A stretch of DNA of 34,762 bases. It comes from an uncultured Pseudomonadota bacterium. Its GTDB lineage: Bacteria > Myxococcota_A > UBA796 > GCA-2862545. Shown in pieces: positions 14,848 to 22,748 of this stretch. The notes beneath the pieces are model-generated. The model worked only from the letters and a program-made list of their open reading frames with translations. It was not told the origin of the DNA and ran no database searches. Both the position numbers and the translations under genes were made by a program. The DNA lies in NCBI GenBank assembly GCA_903861005.1, contig CAIOSP010000206.1, positions 1-34,762 of the forward strand, given 5' to 3'. The number at the start of each line of letters is the position of its first letter. Position 1 is the stretch's first letter.

Positions 14848-14910
14848 AGCACCGGACGGACACCCGGCTCCCGGCGACGCGCTCGGCTCGGTCGGTCCTC
14901 AGGCCTCCGG

Positions 14911-15591
14911 TCACCACACCGACGCGACGGCCACCGCCGCGGCCGTCAGGCCGCGCAGCACGAAGGGACCGAGGCCGATGGGCGCGAAGCCCGCGCGCTC
15001 GGCCAGGGACTGCTCTGCGTCCGACAGCCCGCCCTCCGGCCCGATGAGCAACGCGACGGGGCCCTTCGCAGCGACGCCACGCGGGCCGCCTGGCGTGGCC
15101 ACCCGCCGGTCCGGCACGCCGTCGAGCCGCGCGAACGCCTCGGTCAGCGAGACGATCGGGTAGACGACCGGCACGTCGGCCCGGCGGCACTGCTCGCACG
15201 CCGACACCAGGATCCGCTGCCAGCGCTCGGGGCGCTCGCCCTTGGGCACCGCGTGGGTCGTGGCGAGCGGGTGCAGGTGGGTCATGCCTGCCTCGGTCGC
15301 CATGCGGACCGCGTCGTCCATGGCCGGGCCCTTCAGCACCGCCAGCAGCAGGTGGACGTGGTGCGGGGCGCGCACCTCGCGCAGCGCGCCCGTGACGCGC
15401 GCCAGGGCGACGTCCTTGCTCGGGCCCTTCTCCAGCGTCGCCTCGACCTCAAACCCTTCGCCGTCGAACAGGGTGAGGACCTCGCCTGGCCGCATGCGCA
15501 TCACGCGCAGCACGTGGGTGGAGCTCTCGTCGTCGAGCACGACCGCCTCACCGTGAGCGGGGAGGGGAGCGGCGACGCGCGCTCGGGTCAC
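14911..15591 (-). CDS. rsmE: RsmE-type 16S rRNA (U1498-N3) methyltransferase
   Basis: A 226-residue SPOUT-class methyltransferase. The N-terminal PUA-like part includes HVLRVMRMRPGEVLTLFDG, and the knot domain has LLIGPEGGLSDAE and LGPFVLRGLTAAA. RsmE methylates U1498 of 16S rRNA. The last motif normally reads LG-x-R-I-LRTETA; here RTETA is RGLTA, so a conserved Glu is replaced. The start is the GTG at 15591, which overlaps the prmA stop (GTGA). Last gene of the minus-strand smpB-prmA group. Confidence 0.88.
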   Translation of the reverse strand: MTRARVAAPLPAHGEAVVLDDESSTHVLRVMRMRPGEVLTLFDGEGFEVEATLEKGPSKDVALARVTGALREVRAPHHVHLLLAVLKGPAMDDAVRMATEAGMTHLHPLATTHAVPKGERPERWQRILVSACEQCRRADVPVVYPIVSLTEAFARLDGVPDRRVATPGGPRGVAAKGPVALLIGPEGGLSDAEQSLAERAGFAPIGLGPFVLRGLTAAAVAVASVW

Positions 15592-16457
15592 GCCCGGGCC
15601 CCGACCATGTAGTGCAGGCAGACCCACTCGCCGTCCACGTCGCGCACCGGCTCGCCCAGGATGGGGTCGAAGGCCGCGCGGACGATCGCCTCACGCGTGC
15701 CCAGGATGCCCGCCAGCACCAGGTGGCGGCGCGTCAGGCGGATCAGATCGGTCGACAGCGCGGCGAGCGTCTCGGCGAACAGGTTGGCCAGCACCAGATC
15801 CGCGGGCTCGGTGACCTGCTCGATCGGGTCGGTGGAGAAGGCGATGGCGCGGCCGTTGAGCCCGGCGTTGTGCACGGCGTTCTCGATCGCGGCGGCGTCG
15901 ATGTCGATCCCGCGCACCTCAAGACCAAACTGGGCGGCGACCAGCGCCAGGATGCCCGAGCCGCAGCCCACGTCGAGCGCGGTGCGCAGGGTGTCGTCCG
16001 CGGTGAGCGCGTCGATCGCGCGGCACACGGCGGCGGTCGTCTCGTGCGAGCCGGTGCCGAAGCCCTGGCCCGGATCGATCACCACCGCGCCCTCGACCCG
16101 ATCCCACGGGGGCGCGATGACCACGCGCGGCGACAGGTGGAGCACCGGGAAGGCGGCGTGCCAGGACGTCTCCCAGTCCACGTCCTCGACGTCGGTCCAC
16201 TGGGAGGCCGGGCCGAACGCGCGCGCGACGCCCGCGTCGACGGACGCCTCGTCCGGGTCCTCGAACCACGCCTTGAGCGACACGTGGGAGGGGAGCGGAC
16301 CCTCGGGGCCGTCGTCCCACGGCTGGCGGGGCGGGGGAGCCTCGCCGGGGAGCCAGTCCTCCTGCACGCCGGACGCGCCCAAGCCCACGAGCACCGCGCT
16401 CAGGGACTCAGCCGCCGCGCGATCCACGGGGGCGAGCTCTAGCTGACGCCAGGTCAT
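15588..16457 (-). CDS. prmA: ribosomal protein L11 methyltransferase
   Basis: A 289-residue PrmA-family methyltransferase. The N-terminal substrate-recognition domain is followed by VVIDPGQGFGTGSHETT, the SAM motif LDVGCGSGILALVAAQFG and the NLFAETL motif (NPPF/NIL-type position). PrmA trimethylates lysines and the N-terminus of L11. The start at 16457 (MTWRQLELAPVD) matches the family; the longer frame upstream overlaps the previous gene. It lies 7 nt after the VKOR-DsbA stop and overlaps rsmE by 4 nt, so all are likely co-transcribed. Confidence 0.9.
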   Translation of the reverse strand: MTWRQLELAPVDRAAAESLSAVLVGLGASGVQEDWLPGEAPPPRQPWDDGPEGPLPSHVSLKAWFEDPDEASVDAGVARAFGPASQWTDVEDVDWETSWHAAFPVLHLSPRVVIAPPWDRVEGAVVIDPGQGFGTGSHETTAAVCRAIDALTADDTLRTALDVGCGSGILALVAAQFGLEVRGIDIDAAAIENAVHNAGLNGRAIAFSTDPIEQVTEPADLVLANLFAETLAALSTDLIRLTRRHLVLAGILGTREAIVRAAFDPILGEPVRDVDGEWVCLHYMVGARA

Positions 16458-16464
16458 GCGCCGA

Positions 16465-17802
16465 TCACGGGTCGGGGACGGGCTGCGTGGGCAGGGGCAG
16501 GTCGACGTGGTCGTCCTTCGCCTCAGCCAGCTGGATGACCGCGTCAAAGCCGCGGGTGAGCTGGATCCAGCCGTCGCCGACCAGGCCGCGCACGAACAGG
16601 GTGGGCGTGCCGTACACGCCGGCGGCGTCGCCCGACACGGCGGCCGCGACGACCGTGGCCTTGGTGGCCGGGTCCGCGAGGCAGGTCTCGAACTTGGCCA
16701 TGTCCAGGCCAATGTCGTTGGCCATGAAGCGCAGCTGCTCCGGGGCGAACGCCCCCTGGTTGGTGAACAGCTGCGTGCTCATCTCGTAGAACTTGTCCTG
16801 CTGGCGCGCGCACTCAGCGGCGTAGGTGGCGTCGCACAGCGCGCCGCGCTCGTCGGGCTCACCCAGGGCCGGGTGGCAGTTGGAGCTGCGCGGGAAGTAC
16901 TTGTAGGCGATGCGGACGTCCGGGCGCGCCTGGAGCAGGCCCTTGACCTCCTTCCACGCGTGGGCGCAGTGGGGGCAGCCGTAGTCGGCGTACTCGACCA
17001 CCGTGATCGGCGCGTTCGGGTTGCCGAGGATGGGCTCGTTGCCGACCAGCTCGACGGGGCCCGTGGGCTTGCCGTAGAGCGCCGAGTAGTCCTTGTGGCC
17101 CTGGGCGTCGGTCTTGGGCTTGCTGGCGTCCTCGGGCTTCATCGAGTTGAGGCCGACGAACGTGATGGCGAACACGACCACGATGGTGCCGGTGTCCGAG
17201 CTGGACACAAAGCCGGCCAGGTCCGTGATCGAGCGGTTGTGCTGCTTGAGGCCCTGGCGCCCCGCGAACCACAGGATCAGGTTCGACAGGTAGATGGTGA
17301 TGCACATGACGCAGAACGCGCCCAGCACCTTGGACTCGTAGGCCAGATAGATGGAGAACACCACCGCGGGCCACGAGAAGATGGCGACGGCCTGGTCGAA
17401 CCGGCCTTCGTCTTTTTCGCCCTTCTTGGCGGTGAGGCCCGCGATGATCAGGCCCGCGTAGAAGCCCACGCCGAACACCGTCACGGGGACGCCGGCCAGC
17501 ATGGACGCGTCCGAGCTGTTGACCTTGTCGCAGTCGAAGGTGGCGTTGATCGAGCAGATCGACGGACCGGCCGCGGCGTCGAGCTTGTGCTTGAGCAGGT
17601 AGGCGTTGCACGCGAGCGCCAGCGCCGCGGTGAGGATGATGCCCCAACGGCGGTCGCGCTGCGTGATGCCTGCGGCCACCGCGACGGCGGCGCCCAGCAG
17701 GCCCATGATCGCGTACTCGTTGCCCTGGGCGTTCAGCACACCCCAGACGACCACGCTCACACCAGCCAGAACGAAGAAACCGAACTTGCTTAGGAAGTCC
17801 AT
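16465..17802 (-). CDS. VKOR-DsbA fusion, thiol oxidoreductase of the membrane/periplasm
   Basis: A 445-residue protein. The N-terminal VKOR domain has several membrane segments, the loop cysteines Cys83 and Cys91 (eight residues apart, as in VKORs) and the quinone-site CVMC (164-167). After a further membrane span, a DsbA/thioredoxin-like domain carries CPHC (276-279) in YADYGCPHCAHAWKEV. The VKOR part passes electrons from the thioredoxin-like domain to quinone, so the fusion should introduce disulphides into exported proteins, as DsbB plus DsbA do. The start at 17802 (MDFLSKFGFF) follows GGAG 9 nt upstream. It sits between smpB and prmA on one strand. It could serve the Cys-rich MopE-type surface protein nearby, which is inference. 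Confidence 0.9.
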   Translation of the reverse strand: MDFLSKFGFFVLAGVSVVVWGVLNAQGNEYAIMGLLGAAVAVAAGITQRDRRWGIILTAALALACNAYLLKHKLDAAAGPSICSINATFDCDKVNSSDASMLAGVPVTVFGVGFYAGLIIAGLTAKKGEKDEGRFDQAVAIFSWPAVVFSIYLAYESKVLGAFCVMCITIYLSNLILWFAGRQGLKQHNRSITDLAGFVSSSDTGTIVVVFAITFVGLNSMKPEDASKPKTDAQGHKDYSALYGKPTGPVELVGNEPILGNPNAPITVVEYADYGCPHCAHAWKEVKGLLQARPDVRIAYKYFPRSSNCHPALGEPDERGALCDATYAAECARQQDKFYEMSTQLFTNQGAFAPEQLRFMANDIGLDMAKFETCLADPATKATVVAAAVSGDAAGVYGTPTLFVRGLVGDGWIQLTRGFDAVIQLAEAKDDHVDLPLPTQPVPDP

Positions 17803-17929
17803 CGGTGACGGCTCCGACGCGAAGACCGTGGCGCTGAGGTGGCCACGGCGATCGGGCGCGTGGGTATCCCAAGGATCGCCCCGCGGCCACGCTCGCCGGG
17901 GCGTGGGGGAGGGTGATCCGGCGGACCGG

Positions 17930-18382
17930 TCAGCGGAACTCGCGGACCTCGCGCTTGGCGTCCCGGTCCTTTTGTGTCGCACGCTTGTCGTGGAGCTTCT
18001 TGCCCACGGCGATCGCGATCTCGATCTTCACCCAGCTGCCCTTGAGGTAGATTCGGACGGGTACGATCGTCTTGCCCTTGATCGTGATCGCCTTCTTCAG
18101 CTTGGCGATCTCTTGGGCGTTGAGCAGCAGGCGGCGCTCGGCCAGCGGCTCGTGGTTGTTTCGGTTGGCCTTGTCGTAGTGGGAGATGTGGCAGCCCACC
18201 AGCCAGGCCGAGCCCTTTTCCAGGCGCACCCAGGCCTCTTGCAGGTTGGCGTTGCCGGCCCGCAGGCTCTTGACCTCGCTGCCACGCAGCTCGATCCCCG
18301 CTTCGTAGCGGTCCTCGAGGTGGTACTCGAAGCCCGCTTTGCGGTTGGACACCAGGTTTCGGATCGTGTCGGGCGCGGCCAC
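17930..18382 (-). CDS. smpB: SsrA-binding protein SmpB
   Basis: A 150-residue SmpB. It binds tmRNA and delivers it to stalled ribosomes for trans-translation. Seen: NRKAGFEYHLEDRYEAGIEL, GSEVKSLRAGNANL, the HISHYDKANRNNHEP block and the basic C-terminal tail ATQKDRDAKREVREF that enters the decoding channel. The start is the GTG at 18382, supported by GGAG 5 nt upstream and by the family N-terminus. The open frame continues to 18556 through Pro-rich sequence that is not SmpB. The tmRNA gene itself was not found in the window. First gene of the minus-strand group and divergent from mraZ. Confidence 0.95.
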   Translation of the reverse strand: MAAPDTIRNLVSNRKAGFEYHLEDRYEAGIELRGSEVKSLRAGNANLQEAWVRLEKGSAWLVGCHISHYDKANRNNHEPLAERRLLLNAQEIAKLKKAITIKGKTIVPVRIYLKGSWVKIEIAIAVGKKLHDKRATQKDRDAKREVREFR

Positions 18383-18693
18383 CGCGTCTCCAGGGAGCGG
18401 CGCCCCGTAACCCGGTCCTCCCACCGCTCCCCCCCTTGCGCCCCGGAACCCCACCAGCCCCCCCGAACGGGCAGGGGATGGCCTGGGGATAACCCCCGGG
18501 TACTGGACTGAGGCGTCCGGCGGAGGTGTCGTTGGTACGGCCGGAGGTAACGGCATGATTTGGCGCCGCGCCCGTACTTGTGGGTCTTGTTCGAAGGTTT
18601 GTTCAACTTGTGGAACAAAAGGGTTGAACGTGGGGCAAAATGGTGTTCAAGTGGATCCACGTGGAGACGATGTGCTCCACCAGAGGTCTCCAC
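18383..18693. other. divergent smpB-mraZ intergenic region
   Basis: 311 bp. The smpB-proximal part (about 18400-18500) is a C-rich stretch on the plus strand. The mraZ-proximal part is notably AT-richer and full of repeats: phased TGG motifs (18581-18664), a GTTCAAC/GTTGAAC inverted repeat (18601-18607 and 18623-18629), a GTGGATCCAC palindrome (18651-18660) and the large repeat at 18658-18696. No gene is seen. It should hold the main dcw promoter, but I could not choose -35/-10 boxes with confidence. Confidence 0.6.
18581..18664 (+). promoter_or_regulatory. array of phased MraZ-box-like repeats
   Basis: TGG-type motifs start at 18581 (TGGG), 18611 (TGGA), 18621 (GGGT, degenerate), 18631 (TGGG), 18641 (TGGT), 18652 (TGGA) and 18662 (TGGA). 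Six of these are consecutive at 10- or 11-bp steps. MraZ is known to bind tandem TGGG repeats with about 10-bp period upstream of its own gene, so this is a likely autoregulatory operator. Most units are imperfect. Confidence 0.6.
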
Positions 18694-18696
18694 GTG
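18658..18696 (+). promoter_or_regulatory. inverted repeat that can sequester the mraZ start
   Basis: CACGTGGAGAC (18658-18668) pairs perfectly with GTCTCCACGTG (18686-18696). The 3' arm contains the GTG start codon (18694-18696) and touches the GAGG ribosome-binding site (18683-18686). In mRNA this is an 11-bp stem with a 17-nt loop over the initiation region. Confidence 0.55.
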
Positions 18697-19146
18697 CTGG
18701 GTGTTCGGACACAGGCTGCGCTCACGCTGGACGACAAGGGTCGTCTCGCGGTGCCGTCTGAGCTCCGCAAGGCGTTTGACGTCGCCCGCATCCACAGCCT
18801 CGTGTTTACGGCGTACCAGGGCTCGATCTGGGGCGTGTCGCATGAGACCGCCTCGGCCATGGAGCAGCGCCTCGCCGCGCTCGACCCGTTCAGCCAGGAC
18901 GCGCTCGACTTCACGCACGCTGTCCTGGGCGCGAACGAGGAGGTCACGATCGACAACAACGGCCGCATCCGCATCCCGACCGAGCTCCGGGAGCTGGTGG
19001 GCATCGGCCGTGAAGTTCGCCTGATCTCGGTGCTGGATCGCATTGAGCTGTGGGAGCCCGAGCGGTGGAAGCGGCGCATGCGTGAGGCGCAGGAGCGCGT
19101 CGCGTCCATGGGCGGCATGCCTCGTGCAGTCGGAGAGGCTGCGTGA
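18694..19146 (+). CDS. mraZ: MraZ, transcriptional regulator of the dcw cluster
   Basis: A 150-residue MraZ with two AbrB-like halves: LTLDDKGRLAVPSELRKAF near the N-terminus and VTIDNNGRIRIPTELRELV in the second half. It forms ring-like oligomers that bind upstream TGGG repeats and regulate the dcw operon. Frames open at ATGs 18640 and 18670, but the GTG at 18694 has GAGG at 7-nt spacing and places the first DxKGR motif at residue 13, close to the family position (about 11). The longer starts add residues unlike MraZ. It overlaps rsmH by 4 nt (GTGA). Confidence 0.9.
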   Translation: MLGVRTQAALTLDDKGRLAVPSELRKAFDVARIHSLVFTAYQGSIWGVSHETASAMEQRLAALDPFSQDALDFTHAVLGANEEVTIDNNGRIRIPTELRELVGIGREVRLISVLDRIELWEPERWKRRMREAQERVASMGGMPRAVGEAA

Positions 19147-20051
19147 ACATGACTTGGCCACACCAGAGCGTTCTGCTCGCCGAAACCCTCGCCGCGCTTG
19201 CCCCCAAGTCGGGTGAGCGCTTCGTCGATTGCACTGCTGGAGCCGGCGGTCACGCGGAGGCGCTGCTCGACGCCGCCGACTGCGCCGTTCTCTTGATCGA
19301 TCGCGATCCCAACGCGCTCGCGATCGCGCGTGAACGCCTCGCCCGATTCGGCGATCGAGCAAAGTTTTCACAGGGATCGTTCGGTGATCTGAAGATGATC
19401 CTGGACGAAGCCGGGTGGAGCACTGTAGACGGCATTCTAGCGGACCTCGGTGTCTCGTCGATCCAGCTCGACACACCCGGCCGCGGCTTCTCTTTCCGAC
19501 TCGACGGCGCAGTAGACATGCGGATGGACCCATCCGCGGAACTCTCTGCGTCGGACCTCGTCGAGACTTGGACTGAGGAGGACCTGACCCACGTCATCGC
19601 GACTTACGGGGAGGAGCGGCACGCACGACGGATAGCCCGCGCGATTGTTCAGAAGCGACCCTTCAAGAACACGCTCGAGCTCGCTGCAGCCATCGCGGCT
19701 GTGGTGCCGACGCACGGCCCGCCTCGCATCCACCCCGCCACGCGGACGTTCCAGGCCCTTCGCATCCAGGTGAACGACGAGCTGGGACAGCTGAACAAGC
19801 TCCTCCCGGCCGCGGTCGAGGCCCTCCTCCCCGGAGGGCGCATCGCCATCCTCTCCTTCCACAGCCTCGAAGACCGGATCGTCAAGCAGTTCCTCGCTCT
19901 TGAGTCTGGTCGCACCGCCCCTCGGAATGCCTACGGGCATCCCGTCACTGCCCCCCGCCTCTCCGCCCCCCCCTCGCAGATCCCCTCTGCAACTGATCCC
20001 AACCCCCGTGCACGGTCCGCCCGGCTCCGCACGGGCGTGAGGTTGCCGTGA
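19143..20051 (+). CDS. rsmH: 16S rRNA (cytosine1402-N4) methyltransferase RsmH
   Basis: A 302-residue RsmH (MraW), which methylates C1402 in the ribosomal P-site. Seen: WPHQSVLLAETL, the SAM motif VDCTAGAGGHAEALL, GILADLGVSSIQLD, ATRTFQALRIQVNDEL and LSFHSLEDRIVK. The GTG at 19143 overlaps the mraZ stop and has GGAG 7 nt upstream; the ATG at 19149 is an alternative. The C-terminal 40 residues are Pro/Arg-rich. Codon use here has more T and A at third positions than the neighbouring mur genes. Confidence 0.95.
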   Translation: MNMTWPHQSVLLAETLAALAPKSGERFVDCTAGAGGHAEALLDAADCAVLLIDRDPNALAIARERLARFGDRAKFSQGSFGDLKMILDEAGWSTVDGILADLGVSSIQLDTPGRGFSFRLDGAVDMRMDPSAELSASDLVETWTEEDLTHVIATYGEERHARRIARAIVQKRPFKNTLELAAAIAAVVPTHGPPRIHPATRTFQALRIQVNDELGQLNKLLPAAVEALLPGGRIAILSFHSLEDRIVKQFLALESGRTAPRNAYGHPVTAPRLSAPPSQIPSATDPNPRARSARLRTGVRLP

Positions 20052-20419
20052 TGAACCTCTTCCCCAGCGCGCGCGCTGCGTCCTCGACGCGTGACGCGCT
20101 TGTCTCCGAGATCTCGACCTCGCTCCGGCCGCTCGTCCCGCTCTGGCGGTACGGCGCCTGGTTCGGCGCGTTCGTGGTGCTCATGGCCGCCAACCTGACG
20201 GTGCGACTCTGGTCGCAGTCGTACCTGGCCGACGTGCGCACCTACGAGCACCGCGCGGAAGGGGCGCAGACCGAACTCGGTCAGCTCGCGCTCGAGCTGG
20301 ACGTTCGCCGCGGCGCGTCGCACCTTCAGCAGGCCGCCACGCTCTACGGGCTCACCGCGCCCGTGGCGCTCGAGACGGTCGCCGTCGCCAACACCAACCT
20401 GGACGTGGGCACGCCGTGA
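20051..20419 (+). CDS. ftsL: FtsL-like bitopic division protein
   Basis: A 122-residue protein in the ftsL position, between rsmH and ftsI. It has an N-terminal cytoplasmic tail of about 30 residues, one membrane span (about 33-52, WFGAFVVLMAANLTVRLW) and a periplasmic helical segment (HRAEGAQTELGQLALELDVRR) that could form the coiled coil FtsL uses with FtsB. FtsL sequences diverge widely, so identification is by size, topology and place. Its ATG overlaps the rsmH stop (TGATG) and its stop overlaps the ftsI GTG (GTGA). Confidence 0.8.
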   Translation: MNLFPSARAASSTRDALVSEISTSLRPLVPLWRYGAWFGAFVVLMAANLTVRLWSQSYLADVRTYEHRAEGAQTELGQLALELDVRRGASHLQQAATLYGLTAPVALETVAVANTNLDVGTP

Positions 20420-22581
20420 AGCACACGCCGCCTGACAGCTCGCTGCCGCGCCCGCGCATCGCCACTGAGGATGCGTCGGTGGTGCGCGCGCGCGGTCGGC
20501 AGCGCGCGGGCATCGTGGGCGCCGTGCTTGCGGTGTTCATGGGCGGCATCGGCCTGCGCGGCGTGCAGCTGGCGCTTGACCCGGACGCGCGCGTCCTCGA
20601 CATCGCGGCCGAGAAGCGCTGGAAGAATGTGTCGACGCAGGGCCCGCGCGGCACCGTGCTCGACCATGACGGCAACGTGCTCGCTGAGTCGGTGAAGCAG
20701 CCCGCCATCTCGGTGGACCCGGTCGCCATGCGCGAGCGCGCGTTCGAAGCGGTCAAGCTCGAACACTTGAAGGACAGGCTGGATGAAGCCACCCTCAAGC
20801 GCGTGGCGGACGAGGGGGCGCGCGTGGCGCTCGACCAGACCGGCAAGGACCTCGCGGGCGTGCTGGTGCTCCCGCTCGATGAGGTGCTGTCCGTCCTGCA
20901 CAGCGAGCGTCGCTACGTGCGCCTCGCGCGCAACGTGCACCCTGAGGTCGCAGACCAGATCCGCGATCTCGGCCTGCTCGACAAGGGCGTGATCATCGAG
21001 GAGAACTACCGGCGCTTCTACCCGCAGGGTGGGTTCGCCGCGCAGCTCGTCGGCTTCGTGGACGACAACGGGATCGGTCGTCAGGGCCTGGAGCAGCACT
21101 TCGAAGAGGAGCTCGCCGGCAGCTCGCTGGAGACCGTGCACCGCGTGAACCGCTGGGGCAGCCTGCTCGAGCTGTTCCGCCGCGACGAGCGCACCGCGGG
21201 CGGTCACGCGATCAAGACGACGATCGACCACACCATCCAGCAGGCGCTCGAGCGCAGCCTGGCGGTGGTGATGGAGCAGAGCAAGCCCATCTCGGCGACC
21301 GCCGTCGTGGTCGAGGTCCGCACGGGCCGCATCGTCGCCATGGCGACCGGCCCCCAGTTCGACCCGAACCACCTCACGGACGACTTCACCAACACGCACA
21401 ACATCGCCGTCGGCAACGCCACTGAGCCGGGCTCGGTGCTCAAGCCGTTCACCATGGCCGGCGCGCTGACGGCGGGCGTGGTGACGCCGGACGACATCAT
21501 CGAGACCAGCTCGCCCTACCAGATGTACGGCGTGTCCATCTCCGACGATCATCCGCATCCGGCCTTGACTGTGTCGGAGATCATCAAGTACTCCTCGAAC
21601 ATCGGCGCCTCGAAGATCGCGGCCAAGATGGGCGGCGAGGTGCTCTACGCGTCCATGGAGTCGTTCGGCTTCGGCGCGCGCTCGGAGATCGAGACCCAGG
21701 GTGAAGCGGTCGGCGTGCGTCACCCCTGGGGCAAGCCCGGCCCCGTCGAGCTGGCCACGGTCAGCTTCGGCCAGGGCTGCACGGCCACGCCGCTTCAGCT
21801 CGCCATGGCCACGGCCACCATCGCGAACGGCGGCGTCCGGATGCGCCCGATGATCATCGACGAGATCGACGACGCCTTTGGTCGCGTGGTCCGCAAGTCC
21901 GAGCCCATCGAGGTCCGCCGCGTGGTCTCCGCGCAGGTCGCCGCGCAGGTCACGCGCGCCATGGAGATGGTGATCGAAGAGGGCGGCACCGGCACGCGCG
22001 CCGCCATCCCTGGCTACAAGGTCGCGGGCAAGACGGGCACCGCGCAGAAGCCCAAGAACGGCACCTACTCGGCGGCCCGCTACTCCAGCTTCATCGGCTT
22101 CGCGCCGTCGAACGACCCGGTCTTCGCCATGGCGATCGTCGTCGACGAGGCCACGGTCGGCAGCCGCTACGGCGGCGTCGTCGCGGCCCCCGTGTTCGCC
22201 GAGGTGATCGGCGAGGCGCTGCGGCTCTACCATGTGGCGCCGGACCCCGCGCTGCTGCCGGTGCCCAAGGCCACGCACGTCAACGCGCCCGCGCTGGCCC
22301 CGAGCCTGCTGCTGGTCGACGCCAACGTCCCCGAGATCCCCGCCGCGCTCGCGCGCGTCGAGGACGAGGACGCCCCGAATTCGCCGGTGCGCATGTCCTG
22401 GATGGACGGCGCGTGGGCGCTCCCTGATCTCAACGGTCGCCCGATGCGCGACGTGCTGGCCGGTCTGCAGAGAAGCGGACTGACGCTGCACGTCGAGGGC
22501 ACGGGCCGTCTCGCCAGCATGGATCCGATGCCAGGCACCTGGGTCGTCCCCGGCGAGACCGTTCAGCTCCGCTTCCAGTAG
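20416..22581 (+). CDS. ftsI: septal peptidoglycan transpeptidase FtsI (PBP3) with C-terminal PASTA-like domain
   Basis: A 721-residue class B penicillin-binding protein. It has an N-terminal membrane anchor (about residues 32-50) and a PBP-dimer domain (GPRGTVLDHDGNVLAESV onward). The transpeptidase domain has SxxK at Ser340-Lys343 (EPGSVLKP), SxN at Ser393-Asn395 (YSSN) and KTG at 539-541 (AGKTGTAQ). The last 55 or so residues (ALPDLNGRPMRDVLAGLQRS to VVPGETVQLRF) look like one PASTA domain. It cross-links septal peptidoglycan with FtsW. The GTG at 20416 overlaps the ftsL stop. A 167-nt GC-rich spacer separates it from murE. Confidence 0.95.
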   Translation: MKHTPPDSSLPRPRIATEDASVVRARGRQRAGIVGAVLAVFMGGIGLRGVQLALDPDARVLDIAAEKRWKNVSTQGPRGTVLDHDGNVLAESVKQPAISVDPVAMRERAFEAVKLEHLKDRLDEATLKRVADEGARVALDQTGKDLAGVLVLPLDEVLSVLHSERRYVRLARNVHPEVADQIRDLGLLDKGVIIEENYRRFYPQGGFAAQLVGFVDDNGIGRQGLEQHFEEELAGSSLETVHRVNRWGSLLELFRRDERTAGGHAIKTTIDHTIQQALERSLAVVMEQSKPISATAVVVEVRTGRIVAMATGPQFDPNHLTDDFTNTHNIAVGNATEPGSVLKPFTMAGALTAGVVTPDDIIETSSPYQMYGVSISDDHPHPALTVSEIIKYSSNIGASKIAAKMGGEVLYASMESFGFGARSEIETQGEAVGVRHPWGKPGPVELATVSFGQGCTATPLQLAMATATIANGGVRMRPMIIDEIDDAFGRVVRKSEPIEVRRVVSAQVAAQVTRAMEMVIEEGGTGTRAAIPGYKVAGKTGTAQKPKNGTYSAARYSSFIGFAPSNDPVFAMAIVVDEATVGSRYGGVVAAPVFAEVIGEALRLYHVAPDPALLPVPKATHVNAPALAPSLLLVDANVPEIPAALARVEDEDAPNSPVRMSWMDGAWALPDLNGRPMRDVLAGLQRSGLTLHVEGTGRLASMDPMPGTWVVPGETVQLRFQ

Positions 22582-22748
22582 TTCGTCCAACCCGACTCCC
22601 CGTCGGGACCGTCGCCCTCCCCGCCGCGCCGCACCCCCCAAGGGTGCGTCGGTAGGGGCCCGGATCCATCCCCGCGCGGGGGACCGTCTTCCCATCCTGG
22701 GCGGACGCCCCTGCGGGTCCGGTGCCCCTCCGCGGGTTAGCGCCGCGC
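22582..22748 (+). other. GC-rich spacer with three hairpins between ftsI and murE
   Basis: An otherwise tightly packed operon is interrupted here by 167 nt with no gene. Perfect hairpins: CCCGAC/GTCGGG (22591-22607), GCACCC/GGGTGC (22631-22647) and the palindrome CCCCGCGCGGGG (22670-22681). No T-runs follow, so termination is not evident; mRNA processing or stability roles are possible. Confidence 0.5.

Noticed and set aside
17803-17929. CCGTGGC/GCCACGG hairpin between smpB and the VKOR-DsbA gene considered as a terminator or tmRNA fragment.
   Set aside because: No T-run and no tmRNA tag or tRNA-like ends. The gap is short enough for one operon.
20344-22695. Long minus-strand open frame (783 codons) opposite ftsI.
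   Set aside because: Antisense shadow of ftsI, Arg/His/Asp/Val-rich without domains.
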